Origin: an uncultured Lachnospiraceae bacterium
GTDB lineage: Bacteria; Bacillota; Clostridia; Lachnospirales; Lachnospiraceae
Direction: 5' to 3'
DNA length: 33,622 bases
Assembly (NCBI GenBank): GCA_949893755.1
Contig: CATLCV010000034.1
Span: forward strand, 1-33,622
In this document: piece by piece, positions 1-8,051 of the stretch
Layout of the letters: every line of letters begins with the position of its first letter
How positions within the stretch are numbered: position 1 is the first letter of the stretch
Notes under the pieces: generated by a model
What the model was told of the DNA's origin: nothing
What the model saw: only the letters and a program-made list of their open reading frames with translations
Databases searched by the model: none
Position numbers and translations under genes: made by a program

Positions 1-724
1 AGGTCTGGCCGCTCACCCGAATCGTACTCAGGACACGGTAGAAGGGCGTTTTCACAAAATCCCGGATCTCCCGCTCCCTGCGCACCACCATCCCCAGCAC
101 GCAGGTCATCACCCGGCCCACAGAAATCGCCGGCCGGTCCTTCGCGCGGAGATAATTGGAAACACTGTCCCCGTATTTTAAGGTCAGCAGACGGGAAAAG
201 TTGATTCCCATCAGATAATCCTCTTTTGCGCGCAGGTAAGCGGAGGCGCTTAAGTTGTCGTATTCCGACAGATCCTTTGCCTCCCGGATCCCCCGCAGGA
301 TCTCCTCCTCGGTCTGGGAATCGATCCATACCCGCCTGCGCTCCTTTCCCTGCACATGGGCTTCCTGCTCCACCAGCCGGTAGATGTATTCCCCTTCCCG
401 CCCGGAGTCGGTGCACACATAGATGCGCTCCACATCCTCCCGGTTCAAAATCCCGCTGACGGTCCGAAACTGCTTCTCCACAGCCGGGATCACCTCATAC
501 CGGAACTCCTCCGGCAGAAAAGGCAGAGTATCCAGACTCCACCTTTTCAATGCAGGGTCATATTCGCCCGGGTAGCTCATCGTCACCAGATGCCCGACGC
601 ACCAGGTCACGATGGCGTCCTCCGCCTCCAGATAGCCGTCACCGCGCCGTACATTTAATTTTAAAGCCTTGGCAAATTCCTGTGCAACACTTGGTTTCTC
701 TGCTATATATACTGCTTTCCCCAT
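1..724 (-). CDS. topB: DNA topoisomerase III, N-terminal part (cut by window edge)
   Basis: Type IA topoisomerase that relaxes and decatenates DNA by single-strand passage. The minus-strand reading frame starts MGKAVYIAEKPSVA, the usual N-terminus of the TOPRIM domain with its metal-binding Glu in AEKPS. The second TOPRIM acidic cluster is seen as CTDSGREGEYIYR near residue 107. The start of the central domain follows, with INFSRLLTLKYG and SVGRVMTCVLGMV. About 241 codons are present; family members are about 600-700 residues, so the catalytic Tyr and C-terminus lie outside the window. The ATG at 722-724 is the family start, although the ribosome site before it is weak. The gene lies downstream of galM on the same strand with 99 bases between. 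Confidence 0.93.
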   Translation of the reverse strand, partial: MGKAVYIAEKPSVAQEFAKALKLNVRRGDGYLEAEDAIVTWCVGHLVTMSYPGEYDPALKRWSLDTLPFLPEEFRYEVIPAVEKQFRTVSGILNREDVERIYVCTDSGREGEYIYRLVEQEAHVQGKERRRVWIDSQTEEEILRGIREAKDLSEYDNLSASAYLRAKEDYLMGINFSRLLTLKYGDSVSNYLRAKDRPAISVGRVMTCVLGMVVRREREIRDFVKTPFYRVLSTIRVSGQT

Positions 725-760
725 AGATTTATACTACCCGTTCCTTAATTATGATCAATC

Positions 761-789
761 CGTATCTGCTCCGTACCCTCGCAGATACG
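761..789. repeat. 9-bp perfect inverted repeat between galM and topB
   Basis: CGTATCTGC at 761-769 pairs perfectly with GCAGATACG at 781-789 across an 11-base loop, inside the 99-base gap between galM (stop at 824) and topB (start at 724). No T-run follows on the minus strand, so it is a poor intrinsic terminator. It could be an operator or a leader hairpin of topB. Only the inverted repeat is seen; the role is open. Confidence 0.4.
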
Positions 790-823
790 ACTAGAATCTC
801 CGGACTGCGCCGATTCCCGGGGA

Positions 824-1873
824 TCATCCTTCCCTGCGGAAACGGTACGCCGTCACCGTGTGATAAGCCTGCCCCGCCCTGCAGACAGAACTTGGAAAAT
901 TCTCATGATGGACAGCGTCCGGAAAATACTGGGTCTCAAAGCAGACCGCAGCACGGTACGGATATACCGCCCCGTCTTTTCCGGTTTCCTGGTCCAGGAA
1001 ATTGCCTGTATACACCTGAATGCCTGGCAGATCTGTATACACGTCCATGACGATACCGCTTTCATGTGCGGCCGCCTCCGCTACTTTACCAAACTTTCCG
1101 CCATTTTTCAATACCCAGTTGTGGTCATAGCCCCTTCCCAGACGGATTGCTTCAAAGTCAGAGTCGATCTCGTCGCCGATCACACGCCCGTTCCTAAAAT
1201 CCATGGGTGTGCCTGCCACGTCCATGAACTCCCCCGTAGGGATGGAATCCGCGTCTGTCAGGGTAAATGCGTCCGCATCCAGGGTCACCTCATGAGAAAG
1301 GATGTTTCCGCTGTCATGTCCGTTCAGATTAAAATAGCTGTGGTTTGTCATGTTGATGACCGTATCCGCATCCGGAACCGCGTCGTATGTAAACCGGAGC
1401 TCATTCTCCTCTGTCAGGGTGCAGGTGATCTTCATATCCAGCGCCCCGGGAAATCCCTGGTCCCCGTCCGGACTGTGCAGCAGGAAGGTCAAATGATCGT
1501 CCGCAGTCTCGGCCGCTTCCCAGAAACGCTTGTTATAGACGTCCGGTCCGCTGTGCAGATTGTTGCTGTTCTGATTGGCTGTCAGGGAAACGGTCACGCC
1601 GTTCAGTTCAAAGGAAGCCCCTCCGATCCGGTTCGCGTTGCGTCCCACCGGCGCGCCGATGGATTCTGTGCCTGCCTCATATCCGGCTGCATTTTCATAA
1701 CCCAATACCACGTCCCGAAGCCGGCCTTCCCGGTCCGGCACAAACAGCCGCACCAGCGAAGCGCCGTAATCCGTAAATTCCGCCGACATCCCGGCATCAT
1801 TCGTCAAAGTGTACAGCTTTGCTTCCTTCCCGTCCTTTACTGTTCCAAATGTACTGATCTTGATTGGTCTCAT
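824..1873 (-). CDS. galM: Aldose 1-epimerase (mutarotase)
   Basis: Interconverts alpha and beta anomers of galactose or glucose, feeding the Leloir pathway; cytosolic. The 349-residue length is normal for GalM. Visible family motifs are GRNANRI near residue 78, NNLHSGP with the substrate-binding His near 107, NHSYFNL with the catalytic His near 177, and the catalytic Glu in CFETQYFPDA near 312. GGAGGA lies 7 bases before the chosen ATG. It starts 29 bases after the stop of ppk1 on the same strand, so the two are probably co-transcribed. No other galactose genes are in view, so the link to polyphosphate may be incidental. Confidence 0.95.
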   Translation of the reverse strand: MRPIKISTFGTVKDGKEAKLYTLTNDAGMSAEFTDYGASLVRLFVPDREGRLRDVVLGYENAAGYEAGTESIGAPVGRNANRIGGASFELNGVTVSLTANQNSNNLHSGPDVYNKRFWEAAETADDHLTFLLHSPDGDQGFPGALDMKITCTLTEENELRFTYDAVPDADTVINMTNHSYFNLNGHDSGNILSHEVTLDADAFTLTDADSIPTGEFMDVAGTPMDFRNGRVIGDEIDSDFEAIRLGRGYDHNWVLKNGGKFGKVAEAAAHESGIVMDVYTDLPGIQVYTGNFLDQETGKDGAVYPYRAAVCFETQYFPDAVHHENFPSSVCRAGQAYHTVTAYRFRREG

Positions 1874-1902
1874 CTGTTTTCCTCCGATACTTCTTTTATC
1901 TG

Positions 1903-4029
1903 TTATTTTCTCCTTTTGATCTGAACAACGGGCACCGCGTCACGCAGCCTGGACAAAAGGGACTTCTTTTCCTCGATCCGTTCCGGCCGTTTCGCATGGA
2001 GCGCTTCCTTCATGAAGATCTCCTGGGCGCAGATCTTCCGCTCCCCGCCCTTCTTTTTCTGATACGTTCCGTCGCTGGTCATGACCCTTGCTTTTACATT
2101 GTCCGCAAGCATGATGGCCAGATACCGCACAAGCTGTTTTTTGATGGCCGGGTCGTAGATCGGGCAGGCCACCTCCACACGCTTTTCCGTGTTCCGGGTC
2201 ATCATGTCCGCAGAGCCGATGTACACCTTCTTCTCATCCCCGGATCCAAAGACAAATACTCTGGGGTGCTCCAGGTAACGGCCTACGATGCTGGTCACGG
2301 TGAGGTTCTCCGTTTCTCCCGGAATGCCCGGCAGCACGCAGCAGATCCCCCGCACGATCAGGTCGATCTTCACGCCGGCCCTGGACGCCTCCGCCACCTT
2401 CCGGATAAAATCAATGTCCGTAACGGAATTCATTTTCATCAGGACTCTTCCCGAGGTTCCTTTCTTGATCTCCTCATCAATCAGCATCAGCACCTTCTGC
2501 TTTAAGCTGGTGGGGGACACGATCAGATGCTGGTATGCGCCGTGGAGGTTGCTGATGGCCATATTTTTGAAAAAGACCGCCGCGTCCTCCCCAATGGCCT
2601 GGTTGGCTGTCATGAGAGAAAAGTCGGTATACATTTTCGCCGTCTTTTCGTTGTAGTTGCCGGTCCCGATCTGGGTGATATAGCGGATCTCGTTCCGGCT
2701 GCGGTAGGTGATCAGGCAGATCTTGGAGTGGACCTTGTACCCCTCGAAGCCGTAGATCACGCGGCAGCCCGCCTCTTCCATGCGCTCCGCCCAGTCGATG
2801 TTGTTCTGCTCGTCAAACCGTGCACGCAGCTCGATCAGGGCTGTAACCTCCTTGCCGTTTTCCGCGGCGGCGCACAGATATTCCACCAGCCTGGTCTTCT
2901 TCGCCAGCCGGTAAATGGTGATCTTGATGGTCATGACATCGGGATCCACCGACGCTTCACGGATCAGCTGCAGGAACGGCTCCATGCTCTCATAAGGGTA
3001 GGAAAGCAGGATGTCCCGGCGCTTCACCTGGGCCATCACACTGCCCTCCGCCACCGATGCCGACGGCTGGGGAACAAAGGTCTCATCCGTCAGGGAGCGT
3101 TTCATGGAATCCGGCACCTTCTCGATCACAGAGAACACGAAATCCAATGTCATAGGCATCTTGGTCCGGAAAATGCACTCCTGGGTGATGTTGAACTTCT
3201 CACAGAAAAACTTTTCCATCTCTTTTCCAAGGGGGCTTGCCACCTCCAGGCGGACCACTGCCATCCTCCTCCTCTTGTGCAGGGCTTTTTGCATCACGAA
3301 ACGGAAGTCGTCATTGTCCGCATAGGAATCATCGTCCGGAGAGATGTCGGCATTTCTTGTGACACAGATATAATTTTTATCAGACACCTGGTACTGGCCG
3401 AAGATCAGCTCCATGTATTCCAGGATCACCTTCTCCATGCGGATGTAGCGCACGTCATGTCCCGGAAGGTACACGATCCTGGGCACAAACTGGGGAATCG
3501 GTACGATTCCCATCATGGTCCGGTCTTCCAGCTTGAGATTCGCCACAACGTAGACTTCCTTATTCAGCAGATGGGGGAACGGATGGTTCACGTCCACGAT
3601 CTGCGGGGAAAGCACCGGCAGGACCTGTTCCTTGAAATATTTTTTGATAAATTTCTTTTCCTGGGGCTCCAGCTCTTTGAAGCCCATACTGCTGATCCCA
3701 TAGGTGGAAAGCTGCTTCTTGATCTCCGAATAGGTCTTATCCCGCTCCTTGTAAAGGGGCGCCACCGCGCCGTAGATTGCCTTGAGCTGCTCCCCCGGCG
3801 TCATCCCGGATTTCAGATCCACCTTTTTGTTGTCCACGGCCGCCATATTTAAGAGGTTGCCGACCCGGATCATAAAAAATTCGTCCAGGTTGCTGGTAAA
3901 GATGGAGACGAACTTCATCCGCTCCAGAAGCGGCACGCTCTCGTCCCGTGCCTCCTCCAGGACCCGCTGGTTAAACCGCAGCCAGGACAATTCCCTGTTT
4001 TGTGTGTAGCTCATTTTTTCCTTGCTCAT
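1903..4029 (-). CDS. ppk1: Polyphosphate kinase 1
   Basis: Reversibly makes long-chain polyphosphate from the gamma phosphate of ATP. The 708 residues begin MSKEKMSYTQNRELSWL, and the N-terminal NRELSWLRFN motif is typical of PPK1. The phosphorylated His is in KVHSK (His434). Other family landmarks are IGTGNYNEKTA, the C-terminal YIGSADMMTRN, and KRVEVACPI. The frame is open upstream to 4125, but AGGAGGA at 4037-4043 sits 7 bases from the ATG at 4029, and the extra upstream residues would be encoded by the hairpin repeats, so 4029 is the start. It lies between the patatin-like gene and galM, all on the minus strand. PPK1 is widespread in Firmicutes; nothing in the protein looks unusual. Confidence 0.97.
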   Translation of the reverse strand: MSKEKMSYTQNRELSWLRFNQRVLEEARDESVPLLERMKFVSIFTSNLDEFFMIRVGNLLNMAAVDNKKVDLKSGMTPGEQLKAIYGAVAPLYKERDKTYSEIKKQLSTYGISSMGFKELEPQEKKFIKKYFKEQVLPVLSPQIVDVNHPFPHLLNKEVYVVANLKLEDRTMMGIVPIPQFVPRIVYLPGHDVRYIRMEKVILEYMELIFGQYQVSDKNYICVTRNADISPDDDSYADNDDFRFVMQKALHKRRRMAVVRLEVASPLGKEMEKFFCEKFNITQECIFRTKMPMTLDFVFSVIEKVPDSMKRSLTDETFVPQPSASVAEGSVMAQVKRRDILLSYPYESMEPFLQLIREASVDPDVMTIKITIYRLAKKTRLVEYLCAAAENGKEVTALIELRARFDEQNNIDWAERMEEAGCRVIYGFEGYKVHSKICLITYRSRNEIRYITQIGTGNYNEKTAKMYTDFSLMTANQAIGEDAAVFFKNMAISNLHGAYQHLIVSPTSLKQKVLMLIDEEIKKGTSGRVLMKMNSVTDIDFIRKVAEASRAGVKIDLIVRGICCVLPGIPGETENLTVTSIVGRYLEHPRVFVFGSGDEKKVYIGSADMMTRNTEKRVEVACPIYDPAIKKQLVRYLAIMLADNVKARVMTSDGTYQKKKGGERKICAQEIFMKEALHAKRPERIEEKKSLLSRLRDAVPVVQIKRRK

Positions 4030-4050
4030 CTTCTTTTCCTCCTGGTTTTG

Positions 4051-4138
4051 TAACCAATTTGCGTAGCAAATTGATTGCCTCCTGCATGTAACCACTTGCA
4101 TAGCAAGTGATTGCGTGTCCGCCATCTGCGAAGCAGAT
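4051..4138. repeat. Three related short hairpins in the ppk1 leader
   Basis: Two copies share the frame TAACCA...TGATTGC (4051-4078 and 4089-4114). Copy 1 has stem CAATTTGC/GCAAATTG (4055-4073, loop GTA). Copy 2 has CACTTGC/GCAAGTG (4093-4109, loop ATA). A third, more distant hairpin has ATCTGC/GCAGAT (4124-4138, loop GAA). The stems differ in sequence and length, but both arms change together, as expected when base pairing is selected. All lie between the patatin-like gene and the ppk1 ribosome site at 4037-4043, so they would be in the ppk1 5' leader. The role is not known to me. Confidence 0.7.
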
Positions 4139-4187
4139 TTTTAATGCGGGCAATTCCCGTATCGTTTTTTCATACGATGTGTGGAAT

Positions 4188-5045
4188 CTATCGCTCCAGA
4201 TATTCCGTCAGGCGGTCATATTCCCGCGCCATCAGGTGATAGCCGTGCTCGTAAAAGCCTGTCAGGATCTCTGCGTTGCGCTCCAGCCGGGACACCGTTT
4301 TCACCTGGGGCCGCAGGACGAAGATCCTGCCTTCCTCTTCCAGGCGTTCGATCTGTTCCATCGTGCGGTTATAATACAGGCTCCTTGTCATGATGGCCCT
4401 CAGCAGAGCAGGATAAGACCGGTACGCCTCCCGGTAGACCCTTGCCATCCCCTTGGACACCCTCTTTTTCCGGTATCCCGGATTCCGGGTCAGGATCACC
4501 ACGATCTTCCGGTTCCCATAGGTCAGCGCCCGCTGGATGGGCACCGAATCCGCCAGGCCGCCGTCCAGATAGGGAACCCCGTCCACCCTCACGATGGGGG
4601 TCAAAAGCGGCATGCTGCAGGATGCCCTGCACAGCTTCATCAGCCTCGCCCTGTCCTGCCGTTCATCCAGATATTCCGCCTTTCCGGTGAGGCAGTTCGT
4701 CGCCACGATCTCACACTTCATCTCCGACTGAAAATACGTCTCAAAATCAAAGGGAAAGGTCTCATTGGGATAGGTGTCAAAGATCATATCCATATTCATA
4801 AGGCTTTTTTCCCTGATCACCTTCCGGAATCCGTGGACATAATCATCCTTTTTGTCTGTCAGGATCATACAGTCCCTTGTCCTTCCGGGCTGCCTCGACA
4901 CATAATCCACCGCGTTGCAGGAGCCTGCGGACACGCCGATGACGTGGGATGTATACAGTTCCTGCTCCATCAGATAATCCAGGACTCCCGAGGTAAATAC
5001 CCCTCTTGTCGCCCCGCCCTCCAGGATCATTGTTGCTTTCTGCAT
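4188..5045 (-). CDS. Patatin-like phospholipase family protein
   Basis: Predicted Ser-Asp dyad acyl hydrolase. The oxyanion loop GGATRG is at residues 10-15, the nucleophile Ser is in GVSAGS (residues 37-42), and the catalytic Asp is in DGG within YLDGGLADSVP near residue 160. The 285-residue length and the C-terminal region (RIFVLRP, then a helical tail ending LTEYLER) fit the bacterial YjjU-like patatin group. No signal peptide is seen, so it probably acts in the cytosol or at the inner face of the membrane. GAGG lies 7 bases before the ATG. It is first in a minus-strand run with ppk1 and galM. The substrate cannot be read from sequence. Confidence 0.9.
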   Translation of the reverse strand: MQKATMILEGGATRGVFTSGVLDYLMEQELYTSHVIGVSAGSCNAVDYVSRQPGRTRDCMILTDKKDDYVHGFRKVIREKSLMNMDMIFDTYPNETFPFDFETYFQSEMKCEIVATNCLTGKAEYLDERQDRARLMKLCRASCSMPLLTPIVRVDGVPYLDGGLADSVPIQRALTYGNRKIVVILTRNPGYRKKRVSKGMARVYREAYRSYPALLRAIMTRSLYYNRTMEQIERLEEEGRIFVLRPQVKTVSRLERNAEILTGFYEHGYHLMAREYDRLTEYLER

Positions 5046-5126
5046 ATTAAAACCTCGCTTCTGATCATTTTACTGTTTTATTCTCTCTTCGTTTTTTATC
5101 TGCAAGACGCCTCTTTTCTTATGTAG

Positions 5127-5213
5127 GATTCAGGATCCGCTGTCAGGATCCGCAAAAAACATCTGACGCCTCCTGACTCGTCTGTATCTGTTTTTTTCTG
5201 CTGATCCTGAATC
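5127..5213. repeat. Nested inverted and direct repeats in the patatin/ABC-F divergent gap
   Basis: The 350-base gap 5046-5395 separates two divergent genes. Inside it, GATTCAGGATC (5127-5137) pairs perfectly with GATCCTGAATC (5203-5213). A second inner pair is GTCAGGA (5142-5148) with TCCTGAC (5171-5177). TCAGGATCCGC is also directly repeated (5130-5140 and 5143-5153). The whole could fold as a long hairpin in either transcript: the leader of the patatin-like gene on the minus strand, or a site upstream of the ABC-F promoter on the plus strand. The function is unknown. Apart from this element and the ABC-F promoter I see nothing else in the gap. Confidence 0.55.
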
Positions 5214-5293
5214 AATTTCTTCCAATTATAGCACACAATCCTTCCTTTAAGTAGACCTTTTTATTGAAATTGTAAATGGCACGATGATTTTCC

Positions 5294-5321
5294 TTGAAAA
5301 ACAAAAGGTTTTATGTATAAT
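5294..5321 (+). promoter_or_regulatory. Predicted sigma-A promoter of the ABC-F gene
   Basis: TTGAAA (5294-5299) and TATAAT (5316-5321) are separated by 16 bases and lie 75 bases before the ABC-F start codon. This is a near-consensus vegetative promoter and gives a leader of about 70 bases. Confidence 0.75.
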
Positions 5322-5395
5322 ATAGAGGAAGTGACAGTAAAACATGCGGGCGGATCCCGCCTGATAAAGATTTAGAAAAGCAGAGGGTTTACAGT

Positions 5396-7030
5396 ATGAT
5401 CAGTGCAAATAATATTACGTTAAGAGTCGGAAAAAAAGCATTATTTGAAGATGTGAACATCAAGTTCACCGAAGGAAACTGCTACGGCATCATCGGCGCC
5501 AACGGCGCGGGAAAGTCCACCTTTTTGAAGATCCTGTCCGGGCAGCTCGAGCCGACCAACGGGGAGATCGCCATCACCCCGGGAGAGCGTCTCTCCTTCC
5601 TGCAGCAGGACCAGTCCAAATACGACGAATATCCCGTATTGGACACGGTCATCATGGGAAATGCACGCCTTTATGAGATCATGAAGGAAAAGGACGCCAT
5701 CTACGCGAAAGAGGATTTTACCGATGAGGACGGGATCAAGGCCAGCGAGCTGGAAGGGGAATTTGCCACCATGAACGGCTGGGAGGCGGAATCTGACGCT
5801 GCCGCCCTGCTGAACGGCCTGGGGATCGATACGGAGCTGCATTACAAAGCCGTGAAGGATTTGACCGGTCCGGAGAAGGTCAAGGTGCTGCTGGCCCAGG
5901 CATTGTTCGGCAATCCGGATATCCTGCTGCTGGACGAGCCGACCAACCATTTGGACCTGGATGCCATCGCATGGCTGGAGGAATTTTTGATCAATTTTGA
6001 AAATACAGTGATCGTGGTTTCCCATGACCGTTATTTCCTGAACAAGGTCTGCACCCAGATTGCGGACATCGACTACGGCAAGATCCAGCTCTACGCCGGA
6101 AACTATGACTTCTGGTATGAGTCCAGCCAGCTCATTATCCGCCAGATGAAGGAAGCGAATAAAAAGAAGGAAGAAAAGATCAAGGAGCTGCAAGAATTTA
6201 TTTCCCGGTTCAGCGCCAACGCGTCCAAATCCAAGCAGGCTACATCCAGGAAGCGTGCCCTGGAGAAGATCCAGCTGGATGAGATCAAGCCGTCCAGCCG
6301 GAAGTATCCTTACATCGACTTCCGTCCGAACCGTGAGATCGGCAACGAGGTGCTGGCTGTGGAAGGGCTTTCCAAGACCATTGACGGAGAAAAGGTCCTG
6401 GACAACCTGACCTTCACGCTGGGCCACGATGACAAGGTAGCTTTTGTGGGCAGCAATGAGCTTGCCAAGACGGTCTTGTTTAAGATCCTGATCGGCGAGA
6501 TGGAGCCGGACGAGGGAACCTACAAGTGGGGGATCACCACCTCCCAGGCGTATTTCCCGAAGGATTTCGGAGAGGAATTTGACAGCGATTACACCATCAC
6601 GGAATGGCTCACCCAGTATTCCGAGAACAAGGATGTCACCTATGTCCGCGGTTTCTTAGGCCGGATGCTGTTCGGCGGAGAGGACGGCGTGAAAAGGCTG
6701 AAGGTACTTTCCGGAGGAGAAAAGGTGCGGTGCCTGCTGTCCAAGATGATGATCTCCGGCGCCAATGTACTGCTCTTCGACGAGCCCACCAACCACCTGG
6801 ATATGGAGGCGATCACGTCGCTGAATAACGGAATGATCAAATTCCCGGGTGTGCTTCTGTTCACCTCCCGGGACCATCAGATCGTCCAGACCACGGCCAA
6901 CCGAATCATGGAGATCGTACCGGGAGGCAAGCTGATCGACAAGATCACGACCTACGACGAATATCTGGCAAACGACGAGATGGCGAGAAAACGGCATACG
7001 TATACGGTACAGGTGGAAGAAGAGGATTAA
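5396..7030 (+). CDS. ABC-F family ATPase, YbiT-like, with one degenerate ATP site
   Basis: Soluble protein with two ABC ATPase domains joined by a helical linker; ABC-F proteins act on the ribosome. The 544 residues align by eye with E. coli YbiT, including the linker phrase SRFSANASKSKQATSRKR. Domain 1 has an intact Walker A (GANGAGKST, 34-42), Walker B (LLLDEP, Asp180/Glu181) and switch His210 (SHDR), but its signature is LTGPEK (156-161) in place of LSGGEK. Domain 2 has an intact signature LSGGEK (438-443) and Walker B (Asp462/Glu463), but its Walker A reads GSNELAKTV (352-360) and the switch His is Arg492 (TSRDHQ). The site made by Walker A-1 and signature-2 is therefore intact and the opposite site is degenerate. 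AGAGGG lies 8 bases before the ATG. No antibiotic-resistance role can be inferred. Confidence 0.93.
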   Translation: MISANNITLRVGKKALFEDVNIKFTEGNCYGIIGANGAGKSTFLKILSGQLEPTNGEIAITPGERLSFLQQDQSKYDEYPVLDTVIMGNARLYEIMKEKDAIYAKEDFTDEDGIKASELEGEFATMNGWEAESDAAALLNGLGIDTELHYKAVKDLTGPEKVKVLLAQALFGNPDILLLDEPTNHLDLDAIAWLEEFLINFENTVIVVSHDRYFLNKVCTQIADIDYGKIQLYAGNYDFWYESSQLIIRQMKEANKKKEEKIKELQEFISRFSANASKSKQATSRKRALEKIQLDEIKPSSRKYPYIDFRPNREIGNEVLAVEGLSKTIDGEKVLDNLTFTLGHDDKVAFVGSNELAKTVLFKILIGEMEPDEGTYKWGITTSQAYFPKDFGEEFDSDYTITEWLTQYSENKDVTYVRGFLGRMLFGGEDGVKRLKVLSGGEKVRCLLSKMMISGANVLLFDEPTNHLDMEAITSLNNGMIKFPGVLLFTSRDHQIVQTTANRIMEIVPGGKLIDKITTYDEYLANDEMARKRHTYTVQVEEED

Positions 7031-7076
7031 AAAAGTGTGCGTCCTGACGCGCACTCCTGCCTATTGAATAAAAATG

Positions 7077-7102
7077 CCCCCGCAGCCGCGGGGGTTTTCT
7101 TT
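7077..7102. terminator. Rho-independent terminator between ABC-F and the histidine phosphatase
   Basis: CCCCCGC (7077-7083), loop AGCC, GCGGGGG (7088-7094), then TTTTCTTT. It lies 46 bases after the ABC-F stop. The minus strand also has CATTTTTATT after the stem, so it probably serves the converging histidine phosphatase gene too. A weaker G+C hairpin (GTGTGCG/CGCGCAC) lies just before it. Confidence 0.9.
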
Positions 7103-7128
7103 ATTCCTTCGAATGTCTGATCCCCCAC

Positions 7129-7143
7129 ATGCTTGCATCGGGG
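7129..7143 (+). repeat. 15-base motif, copy 1 (inverted partner at 12621-12635)
   Basis: ATGCTTGCATCGGGG here is the exact reverse complement of CCCCGATGCAAGCAT at 12621-12635. Both copies lie just beyond the 3' end of a plus-strand gene (ABC-F and the YczE-like gene). The core ATGCTTGCAT is palindromic. Two copies only are seen, so this may be a fragment of a dispersed intergenic repeat or chance. Confidence 0.4.
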
Positions 7144-7147
7144 TGGT

Positions 7148-7792
7148 TCATTGTACACTCCACCGTTTCACAGGGTCTTTATAATAGACCTTACTCTCTT
7201 CCGCGATCACCGGCACTCCATCCTTCACGTCAACGGTGGTCACCGCACAATTCGCCGGAACCTGCCACTTCCAGAAATCCGCAGCATTCAGATTCCCCCG
7301 GATATGGTTCAGCAGCGCGGTCATAGCGGCGCCGTGTGTGGACAGCAGGATCTGCTTCCCCTGCAGCTCCTGATTTTCACACAGCTCTTTTAAGAATTGT
7401 CCGGTCCGCTCCATAATGTCCGCTATACTCTCCCCGCCCTTTGCCGGGACAAAATTCCCCGTATCGATAAAGAATTTTTTGAACGCTTCACTTTCCGGCG
7501 CTTTTTCTTTTCCGCTGATGCACATGCCCTCATATTCTCCGAATCCCATTTCCTTGATTCCGTTGGATTCGATGAGAGGGATCTCCCTGCCCGCCAGTAT
7601 GATCTCGGCCGTTTCACGCGCCCGGACCAGCGGGCTTGTGTAAGCCAGGTCAAAGGGAATATCCTTCATTCCCTCCGCTGTCTCGCGTGCCAGGTGCCTT
7701 CCGTATTCATTCAACGGAATATCCGAGAAGCCCTGTACCCTGCGTGCCTTATTCCAATCTGTTTCTCCGTGTCGTACAATGTATAATTTCAT
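7148..7792 (-). CDS. Histidine phosphatase family protein (phosphoglycerate mutase-like)
   Basis: Two-histidine phosphatase fold; such proteins remove phosphate from small phosphorylated metabolites through a phospho-His. The phosphate-accepting motif VRHGETDWN is at residues 5-13, the second conserved Arg is in TSPLVRARETAE near residue 60, and the second catalytic His is in STHGAAM near 153. It is 214 residues, the usual size. The frame is open to 7837, but the RHG motif normally follows directly on MKLY, and GGGAG lies 7 bases before the ATG at 7792, so that start is chosen. It converges with the ABC-F gene. Substrate unknown: cobalamin-pathway CobC, GpmB-like and YhfR-like enzymes share these motifs. 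Confidence 0.9.
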   Translation of the reverse strand: MKLYIVRHGETDWNKARRVQGFSDIPLNEYGRHLARETAEGMKDIPFDLAYTSPLVRARETAEIILAGREIPLIESNGIKEMGFGEYEGMCISGKEKAPESEAFKKFFIDTGNFVPAKGGESIADIMERTGQFLKELCENQELQGKQILLSTHGAAMTALLNHIRGNLNAADFWKWQVPANCAVTTVDVKDGVPVIAEESKVYYKDPVKRWSVQ

Positions 7793-7970
7793 CTTCTGTC
7801 TCCCTTGTCTGCTGATGCTTTCTATTATTCTACACAAACAATCCTCTCACATTTCCATTTATACGAATCATACCACATTTCCATAATATGAACAATTACG
7901 TATTGGAACTTCTGCAAAAAAATTTATCCCTACCTGTCTCCAGCAGTGCGAACTAATGTTTGTTTTTGCA

Positions 7971-7999
7971 TAGACAAGCTCTACAATGTATGGTATAAT
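7971..7999 (+). promoter_or_regulatory. Predicted sigma-A promoter of the AlbA_2/ATPase gene
   Basis: TAGACA (7971-7976), 17-base spacer, TATAAT (7994-7999), about 50 bases before the start at 8052. The rest of the gap 7793-7970 is AT-rich, with nothing else I can support. Confidence 0.7.
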
Positions 8000-8051
8000 A
8001 CACAGAACTGAAATACAGGATCAGAAGCTGTAATAAAAAAAGGATGGCATT

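Noticed and set aside
860..1924. 354-codon plus-strand open frame opposite galM
   Set aside because: Antisense to a complete GalM with all catalytic motifs.
2527..3852. 441-codon plus-strand open frame opposite ppk1
   Set aside because: It is exactly antisense to a clear PPK1, has His/Leu-rich low-quality sequence, no domain and no ribosome site.
5396..7030. Antibiotic-resistance ribosomal protection ABC-F
   Set aside because: Sequence follows YbiT rather than the Vga/Lsa/OptrA groups, and the linker is not of the extended resistance type.
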